Source: Nitratireductor arenosus (GTDB taxonomy: Bacteria > Pseudomonadota > Alphaproteobacteria > Rhizobiales > Rhizobiaceae). Taken from it: a stretch of 64,000 bases of DNA. The stretch's first letter is position 1. Each line of letters starts with the position of its first letter. This document shows positions 1 to 7,491 of the stretch, one piece after another. The stretch lies in contig NZ_WPHG01000006.1 in assembly GCF_009742725.1 (NCBI RefSeq), positions 1-64,000 on the forward strand. Direction: 5' to 3'. The notes below the pieces were generated by a model that was not told the origin of the DNA, searched no databases, and saw only the letters and a program-made list of their open reading frames with translations. The position numbers and the translations under genes are program-made.

Positions 1-2
1 AA

Positions 3-119
3 CTCAAACACTTCAGGGCCATCGCCACTCGATACGACAAGCGCGACGACAATTTCCTCGCATCTGTCCAACTCGCCTCAATCCGCATCTGGTTGCGCAG
101 TTATGAGTCGGTGACCTAG
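3..119 (+). mobile_element. IS5-family transposase, C-terminal end (runs off left edge)
   Basis: The first 117 bases read, in frame 3 and without a stop, as 38 residues containing [15 protein letters not shown] followed by [15 protein letters not shown]. This resembles the C-terminal end of IS5-family DDE transposases, where a TRYDK...NFLA...LASIxIWL ending is typical. The rest of the gene lies outside the window. The stop codon TAG (117-119) is part of a CTAG tetramer (116-119) that also supplies the TAG stop of the convergent MBL gene. CTAG is a known target of some IS5-family groups, so the transposase stop may come from the target site. No catalytic residues can be checked here. Confidence 0.8.
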
Positions 120-757
120 ACCAGAAACGGATTGCCGCGCCGTTCCTCGCCGAAGCGGCCGCCCGGCCCATGACCGCAAATAAAACCGACCTCGTCGCCG
201 AGCGGCAGCAATTTTTCCTTGATCGAGCGGATCAGCGTCTCATGGTCGCCGCCCGGCAGATCGGTGCGCCCGATCGAACCGTTGAACAGGACGTCGCCGA
301 CATGGGCGAACTGGGCCGCGCGGTTAAAGAACACGACATGGCCCGGCGCGTGGCCGGGACAATGCAGGATCTCGAATTCGTGAGCGCCGAAACGCACCGT
401 TTCGCCCTCGGCCAGAAACCGGTCGGGCACGCAATTGCGCACGGGGTCGGCAAGGCCGAACATTTTTGCCTGTTCTTCCAGATTGAGCAGCATCTGCCGG
501 TCGGCCTCGTGCGAACCGACGATGTCGACGCCGAGCGCCTCCTTCAGTTCCATCGCGCCGCCGGCATGGTCGATATGGCCGTGCGTCAGCCAAATCGCCT
601 CGATCGACAGCGCATTCTCCTCGATCGCCGCGCGGATGCGCTCGACCTCGCCGCCCGGATCGACGACCACGCCGTGCTTGGTGTCGGTATCGAACAGGAT
701 GGTGCAGTTCTGCTGGAACGGCGTGACTGGAATGATACCGGCGTTGAGCTGTCCCAT
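116..757 (-). CDS. MBL-fold metallo-hydrolase, glyoxalase II-like (YcbL type)
   Basis: A 213-residue single-domain metallo-beta-lactamase-fold hydrolase, expected to hydrolyse a thioester or related ester at a dinuclear metal site in the cytoplasm. The signature [10 protein letters not shown] gives ligands near H59, H61, D63 and H64. Further expected motifs are [27 protein letters not shown] and the C-terminal GHGPGG. The short length, without the extra helical domain of classical glyoxalase II, suits the YcbL-like subgroup. The ATG at 757 follows a GAGGAAAG ribosome site. The C-terminus ending NPFLV looks complete, so the IS insertion abutting the stop codon probably did not truncate it. The exact substrate is unknown. 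Confidence 0.88.
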   Translation of the reverse strand: MGQLNAGIIPVTPFQQNCTILFDTDTKHGVVVDPGGEVERIRAAIEENALSIEAIWLTHGHIDHAGGAMELKEALGVDIVGSHEADRQMLLNLEEQAKMFGLADPVRNCVPDRFLAEGETVRFGAHEFEILHCPGHAPGHVVFFNRAAQFAHVGDVLFNGSIGRTDLPGGDHETLIRSIKEKLLPLGDEVGFICGHGPGGRFGEERRGNPFLV

Positions 758-854
758 CGCGCTTTCCTCGTTGATCGACCACTCCCATAAAGGCCGGGTG
801 CGGGAGCGTCCACCCGCGCCGAAAGAAGAATGGTTATGGACGGCGAACGGAGAA

Positions 855-874
855 GGGCGGCCCCAAGGCCGCCC
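855..874 (-). terminator. Possible hairpin terminator without a U-tract
   Basis: A perfect 8-bp stem (GGGCGGCC / GGCCGCCC) with a 4-base loop lies 25 bp beyond the stop of the glycine-rich gene at 900. No thymine run follows on the minus strand, so it may be a processing or stability hairpin rather than a classical intrinsic terminator. Confidence 0.4.
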
Positions 875-899
875 CCACCCAGGAATGAAACAGGCTGAC

Positions 900-1184
900 T
901 CAGCTCTTTTTCATCGATTGCATCACCGCCCCGACGATGCCGGTCAGGATGCCGCCGCCGGCAACCCCGCCGACCGCGTCACCAAGCATGCCGCCAAGCG
1001 CACCGGCGGTCGCCGGATCGCCGAGCAGCGAGCCGAGGATCGTCCCGCCGCCGACGCCGCCGATCGCCCCGACGACGGTGCGCAAAATCGCACTGACCGC
1101 CTGCTGCTTGAGAGCGCCCGAAACCGCGTGCCCGCCAATGGCGCCGGTTACCAACTGAACAATGATGGGGAGTATCGCTTCCAT
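900..1184 (-). CDS. Small glycine-zipper hydrophobic protein
   Basis: A 94-residue protein of unknown function. It begins MEAILPIIVQLVTGAIGG and continues with repeated small-residue motifs (GAIGGVGGGTILG, GALGGMLGDAVGGVAGGGILTG). These give two or three hydrophobic glycine-zipper segments that could insert into or assemble at a membrane. I chose the ATG at 1184 because an AGAGGG ribosome site precedes it; a longer upstream reading has no such support. There is no signal peptide or catalytic motif. It stands alone between the MBL gene and ilvE on the same strand, with 153 bp before ilvE ends. Similar small glycine-rich hypothetical proteins occur in Rhizobiales, but no role is established. 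Confidence 0.65.
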   Translation of the reverse strand: MEAILPIIVQLVTGAIGGHAVSGALKQQAVSAILRTVVGAIGGVGGGTILGSLLGDPATAGALGGMLGDAVGGVAGGGILTGIVGAVMQSMKKS

Positions 1185-1337
1185 GCCGTTTACCCTCTGT
1201 GGCCAAGCCGGTTCCACTGCCGGCCTGATCATGGAAGAGCCAATTTGCCCCAGAGTCAAACATATGGCGATGCCACTTCACATATTACTTTAAATCGCAG
1301 CCATAAATTACCGACCTGGATGAAATATGAGAGGGCC

Positions 1338-2234
1338 TTACTCCGCCGCTTCGACCGCGCGCTTGGGATGGACCTCCGCCGAATAATCGGCCATCAGGTT
1401 GCGCGCGACCTCACCAGGCTGGAATCGATAAGGCCCGATTTCCGACACCGGCGTCACCTCGGCGGCCGTACCGGTCAGGAAACATTCCTGGAAACCGTCC
1501 ATCTCCTCGGGCAGGATCGTGCGCTCCACGACCTCATAGCCGCGTCGGCGAGCAAGCTCGATCACCGTGCGGCGCGTGATGCCGTCGAGGAAGCAGTCCG
1601 GGTTCGGCGTATGGATGACGCCGTCCTTGACGAAGAAGACATTGGCGCCGGTGGCCTCGGCGACATGGCCGCGCCAGTCGAACATCAGCGCGTCGGCATA
1701 ACCCTTGGCCTCGGCCGCGTGCTTGGACAAGGTGCAGATCATGTAGAGGCCGGCCGCCTTGGACTTGCAGGGCGCGGTGCGCGGATCGGGCCGGCGATAT
1801 TCGGCAATGTCGAGGCGGATGCCCTTGAGCTTCTGCTCGGGGTCGAAATAGCTCGGCCACTGCCATATGGCGATGGCGCAGTTGATACGATTGTTCTGGG
1901 CCGAAACGCCCATCTGTTCGCTGCCACGCCAGGCGATCGGGCGCACATAGGCATCGCTGAGACCCTGCATCCGCAGAAGCTCCCGGCAGGCGCCGTCGAT
2001 CTCGGCGACCGACCAGGGTATGGTGAAACCGAGAAAACGCGCCGATTCGTGCAGCCGTTCGCTATGCTCGGTCAGCTTGAAGATCTCGCCGCCATAGGCG
2101 CGTTCGCCCTCGAACACCGCGCTCGCATAGTGAAGGCCATGCGTCAGCACATGCACCTTGGCATCACCCCACGCCACGAACTCCCCGTTCATCCAAATGT
2201 GACCGTCGAGCCGATCGAATGGAACGGATGCCAT
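1338..2234 (-). CDS. ilvE: Branched-chain amino acid aminotransferase
   Basis: A 298-residue fold-type IV PLP transaminase that catalyses the reversible last step of valine, leucine and isoleucine synthesis, with 2-oxoglutarate/glutamate as partner. The PLP lysine is K159 in CKSKAAGLY, the same number as in the E. coli enzyme. The family motifs EATGANVFFV, GITRRTVIELA and FLTGTAAEVTPV follow in the normal order. The start at 2234 is supported by a strong AGGAGGTAAAG site; an upstream in-frame extension is poorly coding. It is transcribed away from petP, across a 235-bp divergent region. Together with leuA at 59.6 kb it is one of two branched-chain amino acid genes in the window. Confidence 0.93.
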   Translation of the reverse strand: MASVPFDRLDGHIWMNGEFVAWGDAKVHVLTHGLHYASAVFEGERAYGGEIFKLTEHSERLHESARFLGFTIPWSVAEIDGACRELLRMQGLSDAYVRPIAWRGSEQMGVSAQNNRINCAIAIWQWPSYFDPEQKLKGIRLDIAEYRRPDPRTAPCKSKAAGLYMICTLSKHAAEAKGYADALMFDWRGHVAEATGANVFFVKDGVIHTPNPDCFLDGITRRTVIELARRRGYEVVERTILPEEMDGFQECFLTGTAAEVTPVSEIGPYRFQPGEVARNLMADYSAEVHPKRAVEAAE

Positions 2235-2402
2235 CTTTACCTCCTGCGGACCAGCGCCGCATATGTGACAACGTACCGGAATTTTACACCGGATCCCGCG
2301 TTGGACTGAAACTGTCGCCAATCTTGCCGCGAAATGCAAAGGGAAGGAAACGTCCCCGACCCGGAAACGCCTTGCCTTTTCGTTCGCAATCTGCCGAAAA
2401 GC

Positions 2403-2452
2403 TTGACGAAAATTACCAGTCGATCCGATATATGTCAATAAGGCTGACATAT
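2403..2452 (+). promoter_or_regulatory. petP promoter with MarR-type inverted repeat
   Basis: A TTGACG box (2403-2408) is followed after about 18 bp by GATATA (2427-2432). Overlapping and just beyond the -10 is a perfect 8-bp inverted repeat, ATATGTCA (2430-2437) and TGACATAT (2445-2452), separated by 7 bases. Its size and AT-rich dyad suit a MarR dimer. Its position, about 20 bp before the MarR-family gene, suggests autoregulation. The promoter call is by eye. Confidence 0.65.
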
Positions 2453-2472
2453 TTTTCACCAACGGAAGCGTG

Positions 2473-3006
2473 ATGCCAGGCAAGGAAGAACATGATCCCG
2501 CACCGATCCGTACAGCGCTGTCGCGCGAGGACGGGATCGATCTGGACATTATCGAGCTGCTTTTCTTCGCCTATCGCGACTTCACCTCCGACCCGGATCA
2601 GATCCTCGCCGCCGACGGTTTCGGGCGTGCCCATCACCGCGTGCTGCATTTCGTCAACCGCATGCCGGGTCTGACGGTGGCCGAATTGCTCGAGGTGCTG
2701 AAGATCACCAAGCAAAGCCTCGCCCGGGTGCTCAAGCAGTTGATCGACACCGGCCATATCGTCCAGCTTCCGGGACCGAAGGACCGCCGCCAGCGCGAGC
2801 TGTACCCCACCGGGCGCGGACGCGCGCTCGCCCTTGCCCTCGCACGGCCACAGTCGCGGCGCATCGATGCGGCGCTGAAGGAAACGGGCCGCGAAAAGCG
2901 TGACGTGATAGAACGGTTCCTCAAGGCGATGGTGAATCCCGATCTGCGCGCGCAGATCGACAATCTGCCGGGCAGGCCGGGCACTGTGGGATCCGACGAT
3001 GGTTGA
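2473..3006 (+). CDS. petP: MarR-family transcriptional regulator, PetP-like
   Basis: A winged-helix MarR-family protein of 177 residues. Visible elements are an N-terminal dimerisation helix, the helix-turn-helix segment LTVAELLEVLKITKQSLARVLKQL and the wing LPGPKDRRQRELYPT. This matches the DRR wing of MarR proteins. It is followed, with an 8-bp overlap, by an OmpR-type response regulator. In Rhodobacter capsulatus a MarR-type petP and the response regulator petR are adjacent, and petR is needed for cytochrome bc1 expression. The gene name here rests on that arrangement and the family. ATG 2473 is preferred over GTG 2470 because it is better spaced from GGAAG. An inverted repeat 20 bp upstream probably serves autoregulation. 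Confidence 0.8.
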   Translation: MPGKEEHDPAPIRTALSREDGIDLDIIELLFFAYRDFTSDPDQILAADGFGRAHHRVLHFVNRMPGLTVAELLEVLKITKQSLARVLKQLIDTGHIVQLPGPKDRRQRELYPTGRGRALALALARPQSRRIDAALKETGREKRDVIERFLKAMVNPDLRAQIDNLPGRPGTVGSDDG

Positions 3007-3703
3007 CGAAATGATCATACCCGCCGACGATGCGCCACATCTTCTGGTGGTCGACGACGACACCCGTATCCGCACGCTGCTCAGCCAGTTCCTGGCGACC
3101 AACGGCTTCCGCGTCACCGTGGCCGGGACCGCGGACGCGGCGCGGCGCCACCTTGCCGGGCTGGATTTCGACCTGATCGTGCTCGACGTGATGATGCCGG
3201 GCGAAAACGGCGTCGACTTGACCAAGGCGCTGCGCGAAACCCGCGACATGCCGATCCTGATGTTGACCGCGTTGTCGGAGACCGACAACCGCATCACCGG
3301 GCTCGAGGCCGGAGCCGACGACTATCTGACCAAACCGTTCGACCCGCGCGAACTGATCCTGCGCATCAACAACATCCTGCGTCGCGGCGGCCCGCCGCAA
3401 TCGCCGAAGGTCGAGCAGATCGTGTTCGGCCCCTATACGTTCCAGATCGCGCGCCGGGAGCTGAAAAAGGCCGGCGAAGGCATCAAACTCACCGATCGCG
3501 AGCAGGAAATCCTGGCGATCTTCGCCGAACGGCCGGGCGAGACCATACCGCGCCACGAACTGGTCAGCGGCGACACCGAAGTCGGCGAACGCACGATCGA
3601 CGTCCAGATCAACCGCCTGCGCCGCAAGATCGAGCGCGATCCGGCCAATCCGGTCTGGCTCCAGACGGTGCGCGGTGTTGGATACAGGCTGAGCGTGGAA
3701 TAG
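2999..3703 (+). CDS. petR: OmpR-family response regulator, PetR-like
   Basis: A 234-residue two-domain regulator. The receiver domain (about 13-128) has the acidic pocket D19-D21, the phospho-acceptor D63 in VLDVMMPGENG and the conserved K112 in TKPFDP. The C-terminal winged helix (about 140-232) carries KLTDREQEILAIFAERPGE and ends in the classic QTVRGVGYRLSVE. The gene overlaps petP by 8 bp and is followed 58 bp later by a sensor kinase, which suggests a three-gene transcription unit. PetR of R. capsulatus is required for cytochrome bc1 expression. Here the petABC operon lies 30 kb away, so regulation in trans is an inference. Confidence 0.88.
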   Translation: MVDEMIIPADDAPHLLVVDDDTRIRTLLSQFLATNGFRVTVAGTADAARRHLAGLDFDLIVLDVMMPGENGVDLTKALRETRDMPILMLTALSETDNRITGLEAGADDYLTKPFDPRELILRINNILRRGGPPQSPKVEQIVFGPYTFQIARRELKKAGEGIKLTDREQEILAIFAERPGETIPRHELVSGDTEVGERTIDVQINRLRRKIERDPANPVWLQTVRGVGYRLSVE

Positions 3704-3761
3704 ACTGCCCCGGCCCGCGCTCTGCGGCGGGCGAACGGACAGCACTCCACGGACGCTCCAG

Positions 3762-5177
3762 ATGGCAACCACGAACGAAAGTTCCGCGACCGAGCAGCCC
3801 CGTCTGGGCCGGCGGCTGGCGCGAGCCGTCAGCCCCGTTCCCAACATCTGGCGGCGTTTCTGGCGAACAGTCTCGCGCCGCATGCCCAAGCGGCTCTACG
3901 CGCGCTCGCTGATCATCGTGATCGCGCCGATGATTTTGCTGCAATCGGTGGTGGCCTTCGTGTTCATGGAGCGGCACTGGCAGACGGTGACCCAGCGCCT
4001 GTCCACCGCGGTGACGCGCGACATCGCCGCCATCATCGACCTGATCGAGACCTATCCGGACGAACGCGGCAAACAGAACGCGGTACGCATCGCCCAGGAG
4101 CGGCTGTCGCTGCGGGTCGACATCATGCCGCCGGACCCGCTGCCGGCGCCGGGACCGAAACCGTTCTTTTCCATCCTCGACCAGATTCTCAGCGCGGAGA
4201 TCACCAGCCAGATCAACCGACCGTTCTGGATCGACACGGTCGGCAATTCCAACGTCGTGGAAATCCGCATCCAGCTCGATGAGCAGGTCCTGCGCGTCTT
4301 TGCCCGGCGCAGCCAGGCCTACGCCTCCAACACCCACATCTTCCTGTTGTGGATGGTCGGCACCTCACTGGTGCTGATCGTCATCGCCGTGTTGTTCCTG
4401 CGCAACCAGATAAGACCGATACAGCAACTGGCCGAAGCGGCCGAGAGTTTCGGCAAGGGACGGCCGACGCCGGAGAATTTCCGCCCGCGCGGGGCCGAGG
4501 AGGTGCGCCGCGCCGGCCTCGCCTTTCTCCAGATGCGCGAGCGCATCGAACGTCAGATCGAGCAGCGTACCGCCATGCTGACCGGCGTCAGCCACGATCT
4601 GCGCACCATTCTGACCCGCTTCCGGCTGCAACTGGCCGTATCCGGCGGCAAAACGGACGTGGCCGCGCTCGACAACGACATCGAGGACATGCAGTCCATG
4701 TTGGAAGGCTACCTGTCCTTCGCGCGCGGCGAGGCGCTGGAAGACACCGGCCGCATCAATCTGGAAACGCTGTTTGCCAAGCTGGCCGAGGAGGCCAAAT
4801 TGCGCGGCCGCACGCTGACGGTGCAATTGTCCGGCGATCCGGACGTGCATGTACGTCCGACCGCCTTCTCCCGGCTGGTGACCAACCTCGTCGGCAATTC
4901 CTTCCGCTACGCCAAGTCGGTCCATATCACAGCGATTCATGGTCCCGGCTCGCTGATCGTCACCGTAGATGACGATGGCCCAGGCATCCCGGCGGAGGAA
5001 CGCGAACACGTGTTCCGTCCCTTCGTCCGCCTCGACGAGGCGCGCAACCAGGATGCCGGCGGCACCGGGCTCGGGCTCTCGATCGCCCGCGACATTGCCC
5101 GCAGCCATGGTGGCGACATTACACTCAACGACAGCCCGCTCGGTGGTCTGCGCTGTATCGTGCGCGTTCCGGCCTGA
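3762..5177 (+). CDS. EnvZ-type membrane sensor histidine kinase
   Basis: A 471-residue sensor kinase, probably the partner of the response regulator 58 bp upstream. Transmembrane helices lie at about 49-69 and 192-214, enclosing a periplasmic domain of about 120 residues. A HAMP linker follows (QIRPIQQLAEAAESF), then the phospho-acceptor H278 in GVSHDLRTILTRFRLQL. The HDLRT motif is typical of EnvZ-like kinases with phosphatase activity, although the usual proline after T is isoleucine. The ATPase domain has LVTNLVGNSFRYA (N box), VDDDGPGIP (G1) and GGTGLGLSIARDI (G2). The N-terminal cytoplasmic stretch of about 45 basic residues is longer than usual. The signal sensed is unknown. Confidence 0.9.
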   Translation: MATTNESSATEQPRLGRRLARAVSPVPNIWRRFWRTVSRRMPKRLYARSLIIVIAPMILLQSVVAFVFMERHWQTVTQRLSTAVTRDIAAIIDLIETYPDERGKQNAVRIAQERLSLRVDIMPPDPLPAPGPKPFFSILDQILSAEITSQINRPFWIDTVGNSNVVEIRIQLDEQVLRVFARRSQAYASNTHIFLLWMVGTSLVLIVIAVLFLRNQIRPIQQLAEAAESFGKGRPTPENFRPRGAEEVRRAGLAFLQMRERIERQIEQRTAMLTGVSHDLRTILTRFRLQLAVSGGKTDVAALDNDIEDMQSMLEGYLSFARGEALEDTGRINLETLFAKLAEEAKLRGRTLTVQLSGDPDVHVRPTAFSRLVTNLVGNSFRYAKSVHITAIHGPGSLIVTVDDDGPGIPAEEREHVFRPFVRLDEARNQDAGGTGLGLSIARDIARSHGGDITLNDSPLGGLRCIVRVPA

Positions 5178-5200
5178 TCCGCGGCCCGTAATCGCTCGAC

Positions 5201-5243
5201 TTGATATCTCTGCCAAATGGCATTATATTGAACGCCAAATGGC
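5201..5243 (+). promoter_or_regulatory. Xre/RES promoter with two operator copies
   Basis: TTGATA (5201-5206) and TATATT (5224-5229) are separated by exactly 17 bp. The 10-bp near-palindrome GCCAAATGGC occurs twice, at 5212-5221 inside the spacer and at 5234-5243 across the antitoxin start codon. The copies are 22 bp apart (two helical turns). The predicted transcription start is at about 5236-5237, two or three bases before the ATG, so the mRNA may be almost leaderless. This is the expected layout for antitoxin autorepression. Confidence 0.75.
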
Positions 5244-5664
5244 TAATATCAGATCGACATCGAACGCACAGAACCTGCGGCGGACACCGCAAGGCGCCGC
5301 ACCTGTCGACCGGGCAACGGTCGCGGCCAAAGCCTGCGCGCGTATTGCCGAAGCCTGGCAGCTGCGCAACGAAGAGGCCGCCGGCCTGCTTGACGTTTCG
5401 GCCCGCACCTGGGCGCGGGTGAAGACCGGATCGTGGACCGGTCGCCTGTCTCGGGACCAGTTGCTGCGGGCGAGCGGATTGGTCGGCCTTTACAAGGGGC
5501 TGCATCTTTATTTCAGCGACCCGCTCGCCGACGAATGGGTCCGCCTTGCCAATAGCGGTCCGTCCTTCGGCGGCCGCCGGCCGGTCGACGTGATGATCGC
5601 AGGCGGTCTGCCCGCGATCTTGCAGGCGCGCGACCATGTCGACGCGCTCAGGGGCGGCGTTTGA
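5239..5664 (+). CDS. Antitoxin, Xre/MbcA/ParS family (DUF2384)
   Basis: A 141-residue antitoxin of the Xre-RES class. The middle (about 44-64, NEEAAGLLDVSARTWARVKTG) is the Xre-like helix-turn-helix. The last 40 residues form the toxin-binding MbcA/ParS domain (RPVDVMIAGGLPAILQARDHVDALRGGV read in two parts), recognisable by its glycine-leucine-alanine core and the C-terminal GGV that in family members plugs the toxin active site. The ATG at 5239 lies within the second copy of a repeated operator. The stop overlaps the start of the RES toxin by 4 bp (TTGA), so the pair is translationally coupled. Confidence 0.85.
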   Translation: MANIRSTSNAQNLRRTPQGAAPVDRATVAAKACARIAEAWQLRNEEAAGLLDVSARTWARVKTGSWTGRLSRDQLLRASGLVGLYKGLHLYFSDPLADEWVRLANSGPSFGGRRPVDVMIAGGLPAILQARDHVDALRGGV

Positions 5665-6341
5665 TCCCTTCCGCCACGGCGATCGCCGAACCGGCAACGG
5701 TACGGCTGATCTCGACGGCCTACTTCAAGCCGCCAGTGCTGCGCCCGCTCGTGGACACCGACGAGGAACTGGCGTTGCTGGTCGAGATCGAGGGACTGAC
5801 CAACCGGCGGCTACGTGCCGAACAGGGCGGCGTCGGCGGGCTCGACGCGCGCGAATTGCTGTTTCGCGCCTGGGGGCACACCTTTGTCAACGCTGCTTTC
5901 GCCTATACGCGGCCGAACGGAAACCGCTTCAATGACGGCGACCGCGGCGCCTGGTACGCCGCCTTCGACGACCTGACCGCGCTGGCCGAAATCGGCTATC
6001 ACCGCACACGCGAACTTGCCCATATCGGCCGCTATCACGACGAAGGCGTGTACCAGGCGTTGCTGGCCGGCTTCATCGGCGACTATCACGATCTGCGTGC
6101 GACGGGAGGTCTCCACGCCTGTCTCGATCCCGATCCCGCCATCGGCTATCCGGCCGGACAAGCCCTCGCCCGTGACCTACGCGAGGCCGGCGCGCGCGGG
6201 CTGATCTATCCCTCGGCACGGCGGCCCGGCGGCACCTGCCTCGTCGCCTTCGAGCCGCATTGCGTGCAGAATGTGCGCCCCGGTGCGCGCTGGAAGCTGG
6301 TGTGGTCCGGAACGCCCGACTACACGATCACCACGGACTGA
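5661..6341 (+). CDS. RES-domain toxin (NAD+ phosphorylase family)
   Basis: A 226-residue RES-fold toxin. Family members such as MbcT and Res degrade NAD+, and ParT modifies Prs; the fold is related to ADP-ribosyltransferases. The defining residues are visible: R89 in NRFN, Y99 in GAWYAA, E110 in LAEIGYHR and S185 in LIYPSARRPGGTCLVAFEP. Translation appears to start at TTG 5661, overlapping the antitoxin stop by 4 bp. A weak start codon after the antitoxin favours excess antitoxin. No truncation is visible, so the toxin should be active. Coincidentally, prs, the target of ParT, is 17 kb downstream. It is a type II toxin-antitoxin pair; its substrate is inferred from the family. Confidence 0.87.
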   Translation: MIPSATAIAEPATVRLISTAYFKPPVLRPLVDTDEELALLVEIEGLTNRRLRAEQGGVGGLDARELLFRAWGHTFVNAAFAYTRPNGNRFNDGDRGAWYAAFDDLTALAEIGYHRTRELAHIGRYHDEGVYQALLAGFIGDYHDLRATGGLHACLDPDPAIGYPAGQALARDLREAGARGLIYPSARRPGGTCLVAFEPHCVQNVRPGARWKLVWSGTPDYTITTD

Positions 6342-6366
6342 GCAGCGGCGGCAAGAACGAGACGAC

Positions 6367-7491
6367 TCAGTCCTCGCGGTCGGCCGTCGGCTGCTCGGTA
6401 AAGCCTTCCATGTCGGAAATCTCGTCCACGTCGCGCTGGATTTCGAGCGGGCTTGTGACATAGGCCGTCAACAGTCGCGCGATCGAATGCAACGCATGTT
6501 CGTGGATACGCTCGTAACCATGCGAGGCATCGACGCCGAAGGCAACGAGCGCGGTGCGCACATCGTGCCCGGCCTCGACCGCCGAAGCCGAATCGGAGCG
6601 GTAGAAACGGAACACGTCCTTCTGGAACTCGATCTCGTTCTCGCGGCACAGTTCGACGAGCTTTTTGGTCAGATGATAGTCGAACGGACCGGTCTGGTCG
6701 GCCATCGCGACGGTGACGCCGAATTCCGACGAATTCTGGCCCGGCGCGCTGGTGCCGTTGTCGACCGTCACCATCGAGGCGACCTCCGGTGCGACGATCG
6801 CCGTGGCGCCGGTCCCGACCTCTTCGGCGATCGTGAACAGGAAATGGATGTCGACCGGCGTATGCGAGCCGGTGCGTTCCAATGCTTCGATCGTGGCCAG
6901 CGTGATCGCCGCGCCCGCCTTGTCGTCGAGATGGCGCGACACAATGAAGCCGCTGTCGAGGAATTCGGGCTGCGGATCGATCGCAACGATGTCGCCGACA
7001 TCGATGCCCAATGCCCGGGTCTCCTCGCGCGAGGTCGTGCGCTGGTCGATCCTGAGTTCCAGATTGGTCCAGCCGACCGGCTGAGTGTCGATCTCGTCAT
7101 TATAGGTGTGGCCGGACGCCTTGAGCGGCAGGACGCTGCCGCGGAAATTCTGCTCTTCCGAATAGATGTTCGCGCGTGCGCCCTCGGCGAAACGCGCCGA
7201 CCAGTTGCCGATCGGCACAAGGTCCAGCCGCCCGTTCGGCTTTACCAGCTTCACCTGCGCGCCGAGCGTATCGAGATGAGCCACCACCGAGCGCGCGCCG
7301 TCGCGCCGGCTGCCCCGCCGCACCGCGCGGATGGCGCCGCGCCGCGTCAGTTCGGGCGTCAGGCCGAGCCGTTCCAACTCCTCGGTGCAATAACGCACGA
7401 CCGTATCGGTGAAGCCGGTCGGGCTGTCGATCGCCAGCAGCGCCTTGAGCTGCTCGACCAAATAGCCGGTATCGATCGTGATCCCGCTCAT
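6367..7491 (-). CDS. M42-family peptidase of the NAGGN osmoprotectant system
   Basis: A 374-residue M42-type aminopeptidase-fold protein, third gene of the N-acetylglutaminylglutamine amide operon. Metal-binding and catalytic motifs are intact: AHLDTLG, RHLDDKAGAA, the AEEVGTGA glutamate pair, VDNGTSAPGQ and the late histidine in GYERIHEHA. Its start overlaps the stop of ngg by 4 bp (ATGA), so it is translationally coupled. This peptidase is consistently found with asnO and ngg in Pseudomonas aeruginosa and rhizobia. A role in turnover or trimming of the dipeptide is plausible but, to my knowledge, not established. Confidence 0.9.
   Translation of the reverse strand: MSGITIDTGYLVEQLKALLAIDSPTGFTDTVVRYCTEELERLGLTPELTRRGAIRAVRRGSRRDGARSVVAHLDTLGAQVKLVKPNGRLDLVPIGNWSARFAEGARANIYSEEQNFRGSVLPLKASGHTYNDEIDTQPVGWTNLELRIDQRTTSREETRALGIDVGDIVAIDPQPEFLDSGFIVSRHLDDKAGAAITLATIEALERTGSHTPVDIHFLFTIAEEVGTGATAIVAPEVASMVTVDNGTSAPGQNSSEFGVTVAMADQTGPFDYHLTKKLVELCRENEIEFQKDVFRFYRSDSASAVEAGHDVRTALVAFGVDASHGYERIHEHALHSIARLLTAYVTSPLEIQRDVDEISDMEGFTEQPTADRED

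Noticed and set aside
435-2309. Long plus-strand frame across the MBL, glycine-zipper and ilvE genes
   Set aside because: It runs through three supported genes on the other strand and through intergenic DNA without a change in character. The minus-strand genes have motifs and ribosome sites.
5239-6341. A link between the RES toxin and prs at 22.6 kb
   Set aside because: ParT-type toxins of other species modify Prs, but nothing in this toxin distinguishes it from the NAD+-degrading members, and 17 kb proximity is not evidence.
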